A stretch of DNA of 64,000 nucleotides from Ignavibacteria bacterium (GCA_025612375.1 JAAXKN010000005.1:146283-210282); one strand, 5' to 3'; counted from the first letter of the stretch, positions 16,765 through 26,590 are shown. Numbers and translations: made by a program. The notes: a model not told the origin generated them from the letters alone.

Positions 16765-18858
16765 CTATGAAAGGCCGCTTTTCTCCAGCATGTAGCTTTT
16801 CTGCTGAAGCTTTTTCACAGAACCGGGTTTCCCCGAGGTGATCTTAAACTTGGCAACCAGATCCTGCAGGTTTACTGTAAGTCTGCTTAAGTCTTCTGCC
16901 GCGCGTGCAATCTGCTGTATGCCGTCTGCCGACTGCTGTGTAACGGTGCTGATGGCTTCAATATTTCTGCTGATAAGTTCAGCTGCCGAGGATTGTTTTT
17001 CACTTGCATCGGCAACCTGAGAAACCATTGAATTTACTTCACCGGCACCGGAGAGAATTTCCTTAAGTGCCTCATCCACCTCGTCTGTAAGCTTGATACC
17101 ATCCTTTACCGCGTGGTTTGCATCTTCCATAGACTTATCGGCTTCCTTGGCTTCCTTCTGTATCATCTTGATTGTATCGGCAATTTCCTTTGTAGCCTTA
17201 GTCGTACGTTCGGCAAGTTTCCTTACCTCGTCGGCCACGACAGCAAAACCTCGTCCCTGCTCACCTGCACGCGCAGCCTCAATTGCGGCGTTTAGTGCAA
17301 GCAGGTTTGTCTGGTCTGCAATGTCGTCAATTACCTGTGCAATCTCGCCTATCTGGTCCGTCTTCCTGACGAGTGAGTTGATGATAACGCCGGTCTGTCC
17401 CGCGGATGTGGCAATTTTATCAATACCCTTCTTTGTTTCTTCAACTTTCTGAACGCCCTTCTGAGCGTTAGTGCTTGACTGCCTGGAGGTTTCTGCCGCA
17501 GCCGTTGCATGACGGTTACTCTCCAGAATGGTCTTTGTCATTTCCTCAACAGAAGTAACCACCTCTGCCGACTGCTGTGTCTGTTCCTGAGCACCGGCAG
17601 CCATTTCTTCAGAGCTTGAAGAAATTTGTGAAGATGAACTTGCTACAGCTGATGCGCTTTCAGCAACAGCTGCAAGAGCAGAATTCAAAGATTCAACGAG
17701 TACGTTGACGTTATCTTTAATTAATTGATAATCTCCTTTATAGTCGCCTGCAATTTTAACCGTAAAGTCGCCCTTGGCCATTACCGAGAGCACCGAGGCA
17801 GATTCCTGCAGCGGAGCAACAATTGCATCCAGAATTGAATTGACGCCTTCAATAAGCTTGCCCCAGCCGCCTGAGAACTTCGTAACGTCGCCCCTCAGGC
17901 TTAAATTGCCCTGGCTGTTTGCTTCCACAAGGAGGTTTGCTTCGTTAAGAATTGCCTCAATTGTGTCAACTTCATTGTTAAAGGCTTTTGCCAGATCATC
18001 CTTGCCGGAAGCCGGCTTTACTCTCAGCATATTGCCTGCTGCAATCTGCTCTGCGGCATAAATCTTTTCAACCTGGGCTTCCTTCAGGTTTACCAGCATG
18101 TCTGAAAGCTCGCCAACCTCATCCTTTGATTCGGTTACGATGTCAAAATCGTAATTGCCGAGCGTAAACTCTCTTACAACTTCCTTAAGTTTATTTATCG
18201 GCTTTGTAATTGCGGGTGCCAGGTAGAAGACACAGAAGCAGAATACCAGTGTTCCAAAGATGGAGCCTAGCAAAGTAAGATAGATTGCAACCTTTGCCGT
18301 CGTGTCAGCCGAGTTATCAAGATCGCTTGCCTTCGCTTTAAGGAGCTTGCCCATGCTTTCAAAATGGCCCTGCAGTTTCTGCCCGTATTCCTCACCTGAA
18401 GTTGTTGCAATATCGGCAGCCATTTCATATGCCTGGGTTACAGATGCACTTTGGATGGCATCTGCCACCAGCATCTTATAGTCGCCCCATTCAGTTTTTA
18501 CCTGCTTTAAGCCTTTTGTAATTTCCTCATTCTTAAGGTCAGCTTTGGTAAGAGAATCAAGCGTCTTATCGATGTGTCCCCTGTAGGTGTTATACTCCTT
18601 AACATTCTCACTGAACTTCGAAGCAAACTCTTTCATAGAGAACTGCATCATTATAAACTGGATTTTCTGGAAATCCGAGTATATGTCATTGATCTTCTGC
18701 TGGGGGCCTACATATTCGCTGAAAATCCTGTCTTTTGTTTTCGACATCTGGCTTAGCTGCGTGTAGCCGACAATAACAATGAGTGTAGAGATGGCAGCCA
18801 AAGCAAAGAAGCCGCCCTGAATTTTACGCACAAACTTTAAGTTTTTTAACCAGCTCAT
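16765..18858 (-). CDS. Methyl-accepting chemotaxis protein
   Basis: The product is 697 residues: TM1 (about 14-34), a helical periplasmic four-helix-bundle type sensor domain (about 35-190), TM2 (about 194-214), a HAMP domain, then one or two further HAMP-like segments (about 285-395, including [21 protein letters not shown]), and a cytoplasmic signalling domain with the canonical hairpin [19 protein letters not shown]. The ligand cannot be told. It lies downstream of a tonB-like gene that has a sigma-28 type promoter, with 27 bp between them, so the two are probably co-transcribed. It is the only complete chemoreceptor in the window. Confidence 0.95.
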   Translation of the reverse strand: MSWLKNLKFVRKIQGGFFALAAISTLIVIVGYTQLSQMSKTKDRIFSEYVGPQQKINDIYSDFQKIQFIMMQFSMKEFASKFSENVKEYNTYRGHIDKTLDSLTKADLKNEEITKGLKQVKTEWGDYKMLVADAIQSASVTQAYEMAADIATTSGEEYGQKLQGHFESMGKLLKAKASDLDNSADTTAKVAIYLTLLGSIFGTLVFCFCVFYLAPAITKPINKLKEVVREFTLGNYDFDIVTESKDEVGELSDMLVNLKEAQVEKIYAAEQIAAGNMLRVKPASGKDDLAKAFNNEVDTIEAILNEANLLVEANSQGNLSLRGDVTKFSGGWGKLIEGVNSILDAIVAPLQESASVLSVMAKGDFTVKIAGDYKGDYQLIKDNVNVLVESLNSALAAVAESASAVASSSSQISSSSEEMAAGAQEQTQQSAEVVTSVEEMTKTILESNRHATAAAETSRQSSTNAQKGVQKVEETKKGIDKIATSAGQTGVIINSLVRKTDQIGEIAQVIDDIADQTNLLALNAAIEAARAGEQGRGFAVVADEVRKLAERTTKATKEIADTIKMIQKEAKEADKSMEDANHAVKDGIKLTDEVDEALKEILSGAGEVNSMVSQVADASEKQSSAAELISRNIEAISTVTQQSADGIQQIARAAEDLSRLTVNLQDLVAKFKITSGKPGSVKKLQQKSYMLEKSGLS

Positions 18859-18885
18859 TCCAACACCGTCTAAGGATTAATTAGT

Positions 18886-19335
18886 TTATTTTAATTTAAA
18901 TGAAATCGGAAGAGATAATTTTACCTTTACAGGCGCCCCGCCATTTTTTCCGGGTGTGAACTTTACACCCTTAATGGCCTGAATTGCAGCTTCTTCGCAC
19001 CCTCCGCCTATACCTTTAACAACCTTTACGTCATCTACGCCGCCTCTTTCATTAATAAAAATGAGGACGTAAACCTTTCCTTCCAGGCCGGCACTTTTTG
19101 CAATTGACGGGTATACTATTTTTTTATAAATAGACTGAAGCCCGCCAACAGGTTCGGGCATGACTTCTGCAAAAGCCAGATACTGATCCCCCTGCTCGGA
19201 AATATTTACAGGCATGTAATTGATGTTAAATTCTTTTTCGTTTGCAAAAGAATAATGGCCGGCAGCACTTAGTAAAATTATTACGAAGAATAGTTGAAGA
19301 ACTTTGGTAGAACTGACAATGTACACTTTCAGCAT
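18886..19335 (-). CDS. Small TonB C-terminal-domain protein
   Basis: The product is about 149 residues from the ATG at 19335 (MLKVYIVSS), which has GGAG six bases upstream; the longer frame begins with TTG at 19347. A hydrophobic N-terminal segment (about 10-31) is a signal peptide or membrane anchor, and a TonB C-terminal fold follows (MPEPVGGLQSIYKKIVYP, GKVYVLIFINERGGVDDVKV, FTPGKNGGAPVKVKLSLPI). There is no proline-rich spacer, so it cannot span the periplasm like a canonical TonB. Its promoter and its neighbour mcp place it in the motility regulon; the function there is unknown. Confidence 0.8.
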   Translation of the reverse strand: MLKVYIVSSTKVLQLFFVIILLSAAGHYSFANEKEFNINYMPVNISEQGDQYLAFAEVMPEPVGGLQSIYKKIVYPSIAKSAGLEGKVYVLIFINERGGVDDVKVVKGIGGGCEEAAIQAIKGVKFTPGKNGGAPVKVKLSLPISFKLK

Positions 19336-19366
19336 TTTCCACTCCAAATAGTTTGTTCCATTATTA

Positions 19367-19393
19367 TTATCGGTGCATTCCGTAAATTGTTAA
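19367..19393 (-). promoter_or_regulatory. Sigma-28 type promoter of tonB-like/mcp
   Basis: The minus strand reads TTAACAAT-N11-ACCGATAA. The -10 element is an excellent sigma-28 match and the -35 is partial. It lies about 31 bp before the ATG of the tonB-like gene, inside the 182-bp gap to the PAS kinase gene; the rest of that gap is A/T-rich with no other recognised element. Confidence 0.65.
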
Positions 19394-19517
19394 CGTGAAA
19401 ATGAGAAAAAAAAAATTCTTTTGCCAATTAAAAAGGAAACTTTTTAAGGATTCTTTGGAAGAATTTTTTCAAAAGAAGAATATTGAAAGGGAAATATTTG
19501 AATATTCGGTTATTTTC

Positions 19518-21389
19518 TCAGAGAGACTGCTCCTCACTTTCAGGACCATAAAAAACGAAGGTAAATGTGCTTCCTTTTCCTTTTTCACTTTTAACATACA
19601 CATCGGCATGATTCATCCTCAGGTACTCTTTCGTTATGGCAAGCCCAAGGCCGTTGCCGTCGTAGCGCCTGTTGTAGCCTATCTCTTCCTGAGAGAAAGG
19701 CTTAAAGAGTTTTTCCATGTATTCTTTGGAAATTCCGATGCCCGTGTCAATGACGTCTACGCACGTCAGGCCGTCTTTGTCGTAAATAGAAATTTTTACT
19801 TCCCCTTCGTTTGTAAACTTCAGGGCATTATCAATTACATGCTGGAAGGACTGTATTATTGTATAGCTGTCACCGTCTACTACCGCCTCAGCACTGTTAT
19901 TCTCAAGCCTGAAGCCGAGATTTTTTTCCGAGGCAAGCGAGCTGAAATCCTTCATCAGAAGCTGCAGTACACTTTCCAGATTTATTTTGGATAAAGATGT
20001 ATAATAGTTACCGATCTGAATACTCGACATGGCAAGTATGTCTTCAATGGTTCTCTGAAGCCTCATTGAGGAACGATTGATAGAATTGAAGTACAATACC
20101 AGATCACCGATGCCCTTGTTGACCAGTTCTTCTTCCATGAGAGACATGAAGCCGAGAATTGAATTCAGGGGCGTTCTTATCTCGTGCGACATCTGGTTTA
20201 AGAAGGCAGTTTTAAGTTTATCCGATTCCTCAGCCTTGTCGTAAGCCCTTCTTAAAAGCTCATCGTTCTGCTTCTTTTCTGTTACGTCGCGCTGAATGCA
20301 GATGTAGCCCGCAATTTTATTGTCCCAGTCGTAAATGGGACTTGTACTTTCTTCAACAGTTACAAAATCGCCCGACTTTATCTTATTTATAAACTCTTCA
20401 TTAATGTTTTTTCCGGCAAGGAGTTTTTCTTCGTACTCTTTGTAGAATTCTTCAGACATCATTCCGCTTTTAAGCAGTTCGGCATTGCCGCCAAGTACTT
20501 CCTCTTTGGAATAGCCGTAGAACTCTTCAAACCTGGGGTTGACATAATTTATGCTGCCACCTTTGTCAGTCATAAAAATTATATCGTGCGAATGCTGAAT
20601 GGCAAATTCAAACTTTAAGCTGTCTTCTTTTTCTTTTCTCAGCTTTTCCGTAACATCCCTGAAAGTTAAAATTGCGCCCTGGGAAGAGCGGCCGGCTTCA
20701 TAAATCGGGTCATAGTTATATTCAATGGTTTTGAAGGCCCCTTTCCTGCAGGTAATTACTGCGTATCCCGAAGAGTTCAGCGATATCTCACCATTCATGG
20801 CGGCAAAAAGGTTGTTTGACTTTTGCGGAATGGAAGATAAAGGGAAAATGTCCCTAAGCATTCTGCCCATGGCTTCTGAAGGTGTGTAGCCCGTTATTTT
20901 GGAAGCAGCAGAATTAAGAAATATAACTAATCCTTTTGCGTCGGTTGCAATGGCACCCTGGCTAAGGAAGTTAAAAGAATTGTACTTTTGCGCCTCAGCC
21001 TGTCTGTTAAGCCTGTCTTTTTTGTGCTCGAGCCAGACCTTGTCTATTACATTACCCAGGTCCTGAATCTTTATTTGAGAGGATACAATTCTTTGGGAGT
21101 CAACTGAAAAGGAGCTGAATATATTGTGTCCGTTCTTTTTATCGCAGAAATACATTACGGGCACATTTAGCCGGGAGGCAAGTTCCTCATTATAGGCAAC
21201 AAATTCCTTCGGTGCGTCTTCCGTCACATAAGAAAATATCAGATCCTTTGGATCTTTTTCAATTTTCTCGAAATCGGATTTATCTGACAACAGCGCAGGA
21301 TAAACTTTATATCCTAATTCTTCCAGAAAATGCTGAAGGCCGTTACCGGAAGAGGCATAATTTTCAACAAGTAAAATTTTTTTTAACAT
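19518..21389 (-). CDS. PAS-domain sensor histidine kinase with degenerate receiver-like N-terminus
   Basis: The product is about 623 residues from the ATG at 21389 (GAGG three bases upstream; the frame extends to a TTG at 21398). The N-terminal 120 residues (KILLVENYASSGNGLQHFLEE) resemble a receiver fold, but the acidic pair is replaced by EN and no clear phospho-acceptor context is seen, so it is probably a pseudo-receiver. Two PAS domains follow (about 150-250 and 265-375), then HisKA with the phospho-His in MSHEIRTPLNS and an ATPase domain (IDNALKFT, DTGIGISKE, NGLGLAITK). No membrane segment is present, so it is a cytoplasmic sensor. A sigma-28 type promoter at 21501-21527 ties it to motility. 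Confidence 0.92.
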   Translation of the reverse strand: MLKKILLVENYASSGNGLQHFLEELGYKVYPALLSDKSDFEKIEKDPKDLIFSYVTEDAPKEFVAYNEELASRLNVPVMYFCDKKNGHNIFSSFSVDSQRIVSSQIKIQDLGNVIDKVWLEHKKDRLNRQAEAQKYNSFNFLSQGAIATDAKGLVIFLNSAASKITGYTPSEAMGRMLRDIFPLSSIPQKSNNLFAAMNGEISLNSSGYAVITCRKGAFKTIEYNYDPIYEAGRSSQGAILTFRDVTEKLRKEKEDSLKFEFAIQHSHDIIFMTDKGGSINYVNPRFEEFYGYSKEEVLGGNAELLKSGMMSEEFYKEYEEKLLAGKNINEEFINKIKSGDFVTVEESTSPIYDWDNKIAGYICIQRDVTEKKQNDELLRRAYDKAEESDKLKTAFLNQMSHEIRTPLNSILGFMSLMEEELVNKGIGDLVLYFNSINRSSMRLQRTIEDILAMSSIQIGNYYTSLSKINLESVLQLLMKDFSSLASEKNLGFRLENNSAEAVVDGDSYTIIQSFQHVIDNALKFTNEGEVKISIYDKDGLTCVDVIDTGIGISKEYMEKLFKPFSQEEIGYNRRYDGNGLGLAITKEYLRMNHADVYVKSEKGKGSTFTFVFYGPESEEQSL

Positions 21390-21489
21390 TGTCCTCAAAT
21401 GAAAGTAATAGACCGGGGACCCATAAATTTTACACCATCATTCCGAAAGCCGAAACATTCCGAACATTACAAAAGTCATAAAGACCATC

Positions 21490-21510
21490 TTTCCGATATA
21501 TTATCGGAAA
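21490..21510. repeat. Perfect 9-bp inverted repeat overlapping a sigma-28 -10 element
   Basis: TTTCCGATA and TATCGGAAA are exact reverse complements around a 3-base spacer. The right arm holds the -10 of the minus-strand sigma-28 type promoter at 21501-21527, so a protein bound here could block or modulate that promoter. The dyad may also be partly fortuitous. Confidence 0.55.
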
Positions 21511-21527
21511 GGCACCCGCAAAGTTAA
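21501..21527 (-). promoter_or_regulatory. Sigma-28 type promoter of the PAS kinase gene
   Basis: The minus strand reads TTAACTTT-N11-TCCGATAA, one mismatch from the -35 of flagellin 1 (TAAACTTT) and with a full -10. It lies about 112 bp upstream of the kinase ATG. Confidence 0.75.
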
Positions 21528-21561
21528 ATAAAAAATTGTTATTATTAAAACAATTTGAAGC

Positions 21562-21588
21562 TCTCCGGAGGTGAAAATCCCCCGGAGA
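21562..21588 (-). terminator. Terminator-like hairpin after the NtrC-type regulator gene
   Basis: TCTCCGG and CCGGAGA pair, with two further inner G-C pairs, downstream of the regulator stop. The minus-strand tail is moderately T-rich; the plus-strand side has a run of seven T. Together with 21501-21527 it fills the 251-bp gap between the regulator and the PAS kinase gene. Confidence 0.6.
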
Positions 21589-21640
21589 AATAATTTTTTT
21601 CGGGTGTTTTTTGACAAAAGCTATTGGCAGGCTCTGAGGG

Positions 21641-23029
21641 CTATTCGATTTTTTTTGTCACTTCAATTTCAAGCTGTTCCATTCTGTAGCGCAGTTTTGA
21701 GCGGGAAAGCCCCAGAATTTTTGCGGCTTTAACCTGATTACCCTTGGTTATATCAAGCGTCTTTAGAATAAGAGTCCTCAGTACGAGGTCTATACCGACG
21801 CCCTTGGCAGGAATTTTCAGAATAAACTTGTCGTCCTCTGCCGCTGGAGCTTTACCGGTTGAAAGAAAGCTGAAATGCTGCTCCTTCAGCTCATCGCCGT
21901 CAAGCATAAGAACAGCGCGTTCAATTGTATTTCTGAGCTCTCTTACATTTCCTTTCCAGTACTGGTTCTCCAGGAATGTAAGGGCATCGTCATCAATGCC
22001 TTTAATTTTCTTGTTGAACTTCACTTCAAATTCTCTTAAGAACCTGTATGCAAGCAGAGGAATATCCTCTTTCCTTTCGCGCATTGGAGGAATAATTACC
22101 TTTGCAACGTTCAGGCGGTAATAGAGATCTTCCCTGAAATTGCCTCTTTTTATTTCCTCCTCGAGATTCCTGTTTGTTGCGGCAATTACCCTTACGTTAA
22201 CCGAAATCTCTTTCTCGCCTCCCAGGCGGTAGAATGTTCTTTCCTGAAGAACGCGCAGGAGCTTTACCTGAAGGTCCAGCGAGAGCTCGCCGATTTCATC
22301 CAGCAGTATTGTTCCGCCGTCGGCCAGTTCAAACTTCCCTAGTTTTGTTTTCTGGGCTGCTCCCGTAAAAGCGCCTTTTTCGTGGCCGAAGAGCTCGCTT
22401 TCTGCCAGCTCTTTGGGAATTGCAGCACAGTTTATTGATATAAATGCGTTATTTTTTCTTGGGCTCTGCTGATGAATAAACTTTGCAAAGACTTCCTTGC
22501 CCGTTCCGCTTTCGCCTTCCAGCAGAATTGTTGTGTCTCCGCTCTGCGCAAGGCGTTCCACCTGGTTTATTACACGTACAATCGGCTTGCTGCGGCCGAA
22601 AAACTCCCGGCTTATCTCATCTTCTTTTATCAGTGAGTGCAGCTTCTCAACTTCCGACTTGAGTTTCAGGTGATCGGTGCACTTGTCGAGTACGATCTGC
22701 AGCTGTTCAAGGTCTATCGGTTTAAGCAGAAAGTCGAAGGCCCCTGCTTTCATGGCCGAAACGGCTATCTTAACGTCCGAGTATCCTGTAATCATAACAA
22801 CCGGTATCTGGTAAAAATCCTTTTGAAGCAGCTTCAGTATATCCAGGCCGTTATGGCTGGTCAGATATATATCCAGAAGGATCACGTCAGGCTGGAAATC
22901 GGCAACCGTTTCAAGCACCTTTTCGCCTTCCATGCAGGTTTCCACCTCATAACCCATCTTGACAAGAACCTTTTTTAAGGACATGCAAATTAAATTATCA
23001 TCATCAACAATAAGTACGTTTAACTTCAT
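21641..23029 (-). CDS. NtrC-family sigma-54 response regulator (FlrC/FleR type)
   Basis: The product is 462 residues. The receiver domain has D9-D11 and phospho-acceptor D53 ([12 protein letters not shown]). The AAA+ domain has Walker A GESGTGKE at 172-179 and the sigma-54-contacting loop GAFTGA at 219-224, followed by Walker B ([12 protein letters not shown]). A Fis-type HTH closes the protein ([19 protein letters not shown]). It is translationally coupled (ATGA overlap) to a soluble histidine kinase. Its place within a flagellar cluster with sigma-54 type promoters suggests it is the class II flagellar activator; a general nitrogen or stress role cannot be excluded by sequence alone. Confidence 0.9.
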   Translation of the reverse strand: MKLNVLIVDDDNLICMSLKKVLVKMGYEVETCMEGEKVLETVADFQPDVILLDIYLTSHNGLDILKLLQKDFYQIPVVMITGYSDVKIAVSAMKAGAFDFLLKPIDLEQLQIVLDKCTDHLKLKSEVEKLHSLIKEDEISREFFGRSKPIVRVINQVERLAQSGDTTILLEGESGTGKEVFAKFIHQQSPRKNNAFISINCAAIPKELAESELFGHEKGAFTGAAQKTKLGKFELADGGTILLDEIGELSLDLQVKLLRVLQERTFYRLGGEKEISVNVRVIAATNRNLEEEIKRGNFREDLYYRLNVAKVIIPPMRERKEDIPLLAYRFLREFEVKFNKKIKGIDDDALTFLENQYWKGNVRELRNTIERAVLMLDGDELKEQHFSFLSTGKAPAAEDDKFILKIPAKGVGIDLVLRTLILKTLDITKGNQVKAAKILGLSRSKLRYRMEQLEIEVTKKIE

Positions 23030-23736
23030 TCTATAACACCATTTATATTAGGATTAAATCTCACGTAAAAGCGGCTCCCCTCGCCCAGGCTTGAGGTAAA
23101 ACTGATAGTGGCGCCAAATTCATCAAGAATTGAACGGCATACGCTTAAGCCCAGGCCCGTTCCTTCTTTTTTATTTGTATAGAAATCATTAAAGATCATT
23201 TCCTTATTCTCTTCGCTGATCCCTTTGCCCGTATCCTGGACTTCAAGCGTGACAAAATTATTTCCGTCCATAGTTTCACGGTAGGTCTTAAGGCTTACCT
23301 TGCCGTTTTTTTCAATAGCCTCAAAGGCATTCGTCATTAAATTTAGTACAACCTGAAGGATCTTATTCTTGTTAAAGTAAATTTTGGGCAGGTCAGTTTC
23401 CAATTCGGCAGCAACCTCTATATTTAGTATCTTGGCCCTGGCACTCATAATTTCCACTGCCAGCGTAACCACCTCATTTAACGACTGCGGAAAACAATCG
23501 CTTAGAGTGCTGCGTGAAAAGTCGAGCGTGGTCTCTACAATCGCCTGGATCCTTTTGGCAGCTTCCATGCATGCCGTTATGGATTCCTTAACCTCGGGAC
23601 TGATATCCGACATACTGACAAAATCCAGATTCAGCTTTATTGCCGAAAGCGGGTTCCTGATTTCATGAGCCAGGCTGGCGGCCAGTTTACCCAAAATCTG
23701 AAGCTTATTATCCTGTATTTCGTTATGCATCATCAT
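23026..23736 (-). CDS. Soluble sensor histidine kinase (FlrB/AtoS type)
   Basis: The product is 236 residues with a very short N-terminus, HisKA with the phospho-His in LAHEIRNPLSAIK, and an ATPase domain (NLMTNAFEAI, DTGKGISEE, GTGLGLSVCR). It lacks a membrane segment and any separate sensor domain, so it must read a cytoplasmic or protein-borne signal, as FlrB/FleS kinases do with flagellar assembly state. Three tandem ATGs occur at the start. It overlaps the regulator gene by 4 bp and is almost certainly its partner. No promoter was recognised in the upstream gap. Confidence 0.9.
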   Translation of the reverse strand: MMMHNEIQDNKLQILGKLAASLAHEIRNPLSAIKLNLDFVSMSDISPEVKESITACMEAAKRIQAIVETTLDFSRSTLSDCFPQSLNEVVTLAVEIMSARAKILNIEVAAELETDLPKIYFNKNKILQVVLNLMTNAFEAIEKNGKVSLKTYRETMDGNNFVTLEVQDTGKGISEENKEMIFNDFYTNKKEGTGLGLSVCRSILDEFGATISFTSSLGEGSRFYVRFNPNINGVIE

Positions 23737-24064
23737 TATATACTCATGAAGCGCTGAATAAACTTTAACAAGTTGATTTCCTGAAAAACCGGGAATTCTG
23801 CACTATTTCGCACATTTATGCATAAGCCCACACAAGATGAGCATTTAATTTTTTATATTAGTCTGCAGAAACCGCGACGAAGAGGTAAAAAAGCCCTCTT
23901 TTTCAGTTGTAAAATGGTTAATATTAAACACTTTTTAAATAACGGTTCTAATATTAGCCAAATTAATAATAATATGCAACTCTGTAGTTTATCTCTGATG
24001 GGGGTCTAAAGGTGATTAATTTATGGGTTTCCGGCATTATTTCCAGGGGCAAATGGAGAGGAAT

Positions 24065-24109
24065 TTATCTAAAGGCGGACCCGAAAGCTTAAAATCCGCC
24101 TTTAGATAA
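24065..24109 (-). terminator. Long hairpin after flgM-like gene
   Basis: A perfect 15-bp inverted repeat (arms 24065-24079 and 24095-24109, core AAAGGCGGA / TCCGCCTTT) lies just downstream of the flgM-like stop. The minus-strand tail is A/T-rich rather than a clean T run. In the rest of the 380-bp gap 23737-24116 no gene or promoter was recognised. Confidence 0.7.
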
Positions 24110-24116
24110 TTTCGTT

Positions 24117-24380
24117 TTACTTTATTTTCAGATCCTTCATGATGGCTGTAGCCGTTGTGCTGAGAACCTCAGGTGAATTGTAGAAGTTCTCTTTTACCTT
24201 CTGCTTAATCTGCGTCAGGTCCTTTATATTTGTGTTTTTAGCTTGCAAGATTTTAGCCTCGCTGGAGATTTCAAGTTTATCCTGTTTTTTTACGTTTTCA
24301 GCCGGGACAGCCTGTGTTTTTCTTGTTTCCTGCAAAGAAAAATAATTGTTCGATATCCCTTTAATTTCCAACTTTTTCAC
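24117..24380 (-). CDS. flgM: FlgM-like anti-sigma-28 factor
   Basis: This 87-residue protein has a disordered Lys/Gln-rich N-terminus and a C-terminal half fitting FlgM: KLEISSEAKILQ, then IKQKVKENFYNSPEVLSTTATAIMKDL, which parallels the two FlgM helices that bind FliA. FlgM holds sigma-28 inactive until it is exported through the completed hook. The gene overlaps the flgN-like gene by 4 bp, a common flgM-flgN pairing, and the window contains several sigma-28 type promoters. The fliA gene itself is not in the window. The family is short and variable, so confidence is moderate. Confidence 0.7.
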   Translation of the reverse strand: MKKLEIKGISNNYFSLQETRKTQAVPAENVKKQDKLEISSEAKILQAKNTNIKDLTQIKQKVKENFYNSPEVLSTTATAIMKDLKIK

Positions 24381-24709
24381 CTGTTATAGTTTACTAATTT
24401 CTTTTTATTTTGGATATTTTTAAGTTCCAGACCGATAGCGTTCTGTTCAGTTTTAACCTTAGTAATAATATTATCGAATTTATTTGACAATTGTTTAGTC
24501 AATTTAATGAGCCCAGGTTCATATTTGCTAAGCATTTCCGGCTCATAGGTTGATTTAAGCTGGAGTTTAATTTCGTCAATTCTGCGCTTTTTTGCGTTAA
24601 CTACGCCCATTGTGGCCTCAAAATTCTCGTCATTGAGCCCGTCCAATGCAGAGAGCAGCTCCTGCAAAATAGAACTTATTTCCAATATTTTCAATTCCAG
24701 GGTTTTCAT
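24377..24709 (-). CDS. FlgN/FliT-type flagellar export chaperone
   Basis: The product is 110 residues, all helical with heptad character, and ends ELKNIQNKKKLVNYNR, resembling the C-terminal end of FlgN-type chaperones for hook-filament junction proteins. It could equally be FliT, the FliD chaperone, since it lies 2 bp after fliD and overlaps flgM. The sequence does not decide between them. Confidence 0.65.
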   Translation of the reverse strand: MKTLELKILEISSILQELLSALDGLNDENFEATMGVVNAKKRRIDEIKLQLKSTYEPEMLSKYEPGLIKLTKQLSNKFDNIITKVKTEQNAIGLELKNIQNKKKLVNYNR

Positions 24710-24711
24710 CT

Positions 24712-26166
24712 TTAGAAGTAGCTCGATGAATCTGTGGTTGTACCCGTGAACATGCTGGAAGCTGTAAGAAGAGTTGCCAGCTGCGTCTGAAGAGCCTCGT
24801 ACTTGCTCCTCAATACCTCGGCACTCTTATCGATGCTTGTCTGCTTGGCAGTTATCTTACTTGCCAGGTCCGTTACCGTGTTATTGTATGACGCATTGGC
24901 TTTAGCAAGATATCCTTCTGTTCCAACATAACGGTTTACCTGGCTATAGAGTGTAGTGGCAATGCCGTTTGTAGAATTAAAGATAGCACCAACGTCACTT
25001 AAGTTGTTTGAAATCATTTTGTCCAATTTCGAGCTGTCGGAAATTGTTAAGCCCCCGGTGGAGGTAAACGATATTCCGAGGTCTCCTAAGCGGTTAGGAA
25101 CACCGGAAGAAAGTCCGTCAACCCTCGTGTATGCGGCATTAGCCATGCTCTGCAGAAGCGACATTGTGGTGGCATCTCCGGCCAGAGCGCCGCGTGAGGT
25201 TGTAGTAGTGGAACTGTTTGTCTTAAGATAGTAGTAAATTTCATTAAACTTTGTAACAAAGTTTTCAATCTTTGTTCTTACTGAAGAAGTGGATGTGGAA
25301 ACCGAAATATTAATATTCGGATCGGTATCCTTCATCTCTGCTGTAAGTGTAAAGGTAAGACCATCTACAGCATCATTGACTGTATTTGAACTTCTCTGAA
25401 AGTCCAGTCCGTTGAAATTAAATTTAGCGTTTAAGAGGCTGCTGTCATAAATATAGCCCGAGGTTCCGTCACTTACTGTAGTATCGCGGTCAACCGTGGG
25501 CGGAGTGCCTGCATTCAAAGCATATCCCATGTAACCCAGTATGGCCGAAGAGGTGGCGTCTTTTTCCTGAAGAACGATCTTGTTATCCAGCCCCATATTC
25601 TTTGACGTAATTGAAAGCCTGCTTGTGGTGCTGTCGGGGGAAAATGCCGCGGCTGAAACTATCTCGGGCGCCTGTGAATTAATGGCATCCTTTATTTTCT
25701 GCAGTGAGCTCTTAAAATCCGTTACCGTGTCATCAATTGTAACACTGATATCTTTTGTAGTCGTCCCGGAAACAATCTGAAAGTTATACGTCCCGTTTGC
25801 CAGCTTTGCCGCCGAAGACAGATCCTGTCTGGAAACTGTAATGTCGTTTTTTGCCAGCTGCTGAACTCTCATGGTGTAGCTGCCCGGGACTGCTTTTGAG
25901 GAGGCCGAGGCCGACATGAATGAGCTGCTCGAAAGTGTGGCAGTCATAGTCGGGACAAAAAGTGAGCTGCTGTCTGTGGCTTTAAGGTCACTTAGCTGCG
26001 ACTTCAGTGAATCGAGTTTTGAGCTTAAAGTTGTATAGGTTGAGATCTTATTTTCATAGCTTGTTTTTCTTGTAGTCAGCGGTGATATCATTCTGCTTTG
26101 CTCTGAAGCAGTATAGCTGCTGATTAAAGAATCAATGCCTGAGCTTGTTAATGCATCGATAGCCAT
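24712..26166 (-). CDS. fliD: Flagellar filament cap protein FliD
   Basis: The product is 484 residues with N-terminal FliD motif (LTSSGIDSLISSYTASEQSRM and following coiled coil), a Ser/Thr-rich central domain, and a C-terminal coiled-coil region (LASKITAKQTSIDKSAEVL, YEALQTQLATLLTASSMF). It forms the cap under which flagellin polymerises. It sits 48 bp downstream of fliS in the fliS-fliD-flgN-flgM series. Confidence 0.95.
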   Translation of the reverse strand: MAIDALTSSGIDSLISSYTASEQSRMISPLTTRKTSYENKISTYTTLSSKLDSLKSQLSDLKATDSSSLFVPTMTATLSSSSFMSASASSKAVPGSYTMRVQQLAKNDITVSRQDLSSAAKLANGTYNFQIVSGTTTKDISVTIDDTVTDFKSSLQKIKDAINSQAPEIVSAAAFSPDSTTSRLSITSKNMGLDNKIVLQEKDATSSAILGYMGYALNAGTPPTVDRDTTVSDGTSGYIYDSSLLNAKFNFNGLDFQRSSNTVNDAVDGLTFTLTAEMKDTDPNINISVSTSTSSVRTKIENFVTKFNEIYYYLKTNSSTTTTSRGALAGDATTMSLLQSMANAAYTRVDGLSSGVPNRLGDLGISFTSTGGLTISDSSKLDKMISNNLSDVGAIFNSTNGIATTLYSQVNRYVGTEGYLAKANASYNNTVTDLASKITAKQTSIDKSAEVLRSKYEALQTQLATLLTASSMFTGTTTDSSSYF

Positions 26167-26214
26167 TTATAATTTACCTCAAATTGATCATTATGGAATT
26201 TTTATTTCGCTATT

Positions 26215-26553
26215 TTATTTTTTTTCAAATGCACTCATCCAGGTATCCCTGAGCTCAGAGAGAATTTTATGAACTATGTCATAATTCTGTTGTCTCATCT
26301 GATCCTGGCAGAACTTGTAAAGGCGCAGCAGACCATTGGAAATTTCACTGACGTCAGGCCTGTCAAAACTAAGAGAGTTAATAAGTTCCTGAATTGCATT
26401 ATTAGTCCTCACCATATCGTGTTTCTGGCAGTTAACAATAGCAAAGTCATAGATCTTTATTAAAAGCTGCTGCGGTGTAGCCTCAAGTATTTCCTTTGCC
26501 AGATACTGGTTAGCTTTGTTATAAGCCGGACGTGCATATGCTGTGCTGTACAT
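26215..26553 (-). CDS. fliS: Flagellin export chaperone FliS
   Basis: The product is 112 residues containing YNKANQYLAKEILEATPQQLL followed by IKIYDFAI, the FliS signature that binds the C-terminal helix of flagellin. It lies between flagellin 1 and fliD, the usual setting. A hairpin at 26591-26616 separates it from flagellin 1, which could keep flagellin mRNA more abundant than the chaperone. Confidence 0.95.
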   Translation of the reverse strand: MYSTAYARPAYNKANQYLAKEILEATPQQLLIKIYDFAIVNCQKHDMVRTNNAIQELINSLSFDRPDVSEISNGLLRLYKFCQDQMRQQNYDIVHKILSELRDTWMSAFEKK

Positions 26554-26590
26554 AAGTGTTCCCGATGAAAAATGTTAATGTTTTAGAACA

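Noticed and set aside
19395..19994. 199-codon plus-strand frame over the end of the PAS kinase gene
   Set aside because: Most of it is antisense to the conserved ATPase domain of the kinase, which is clearly the coding strand.
23818..24009. Plus-strand 63-codon frame in the gap upstream of the soluble kinase
   Set aside because: Basic, low-order sequence without a ribosome site or any neighbour on that strand; no family resemblance.
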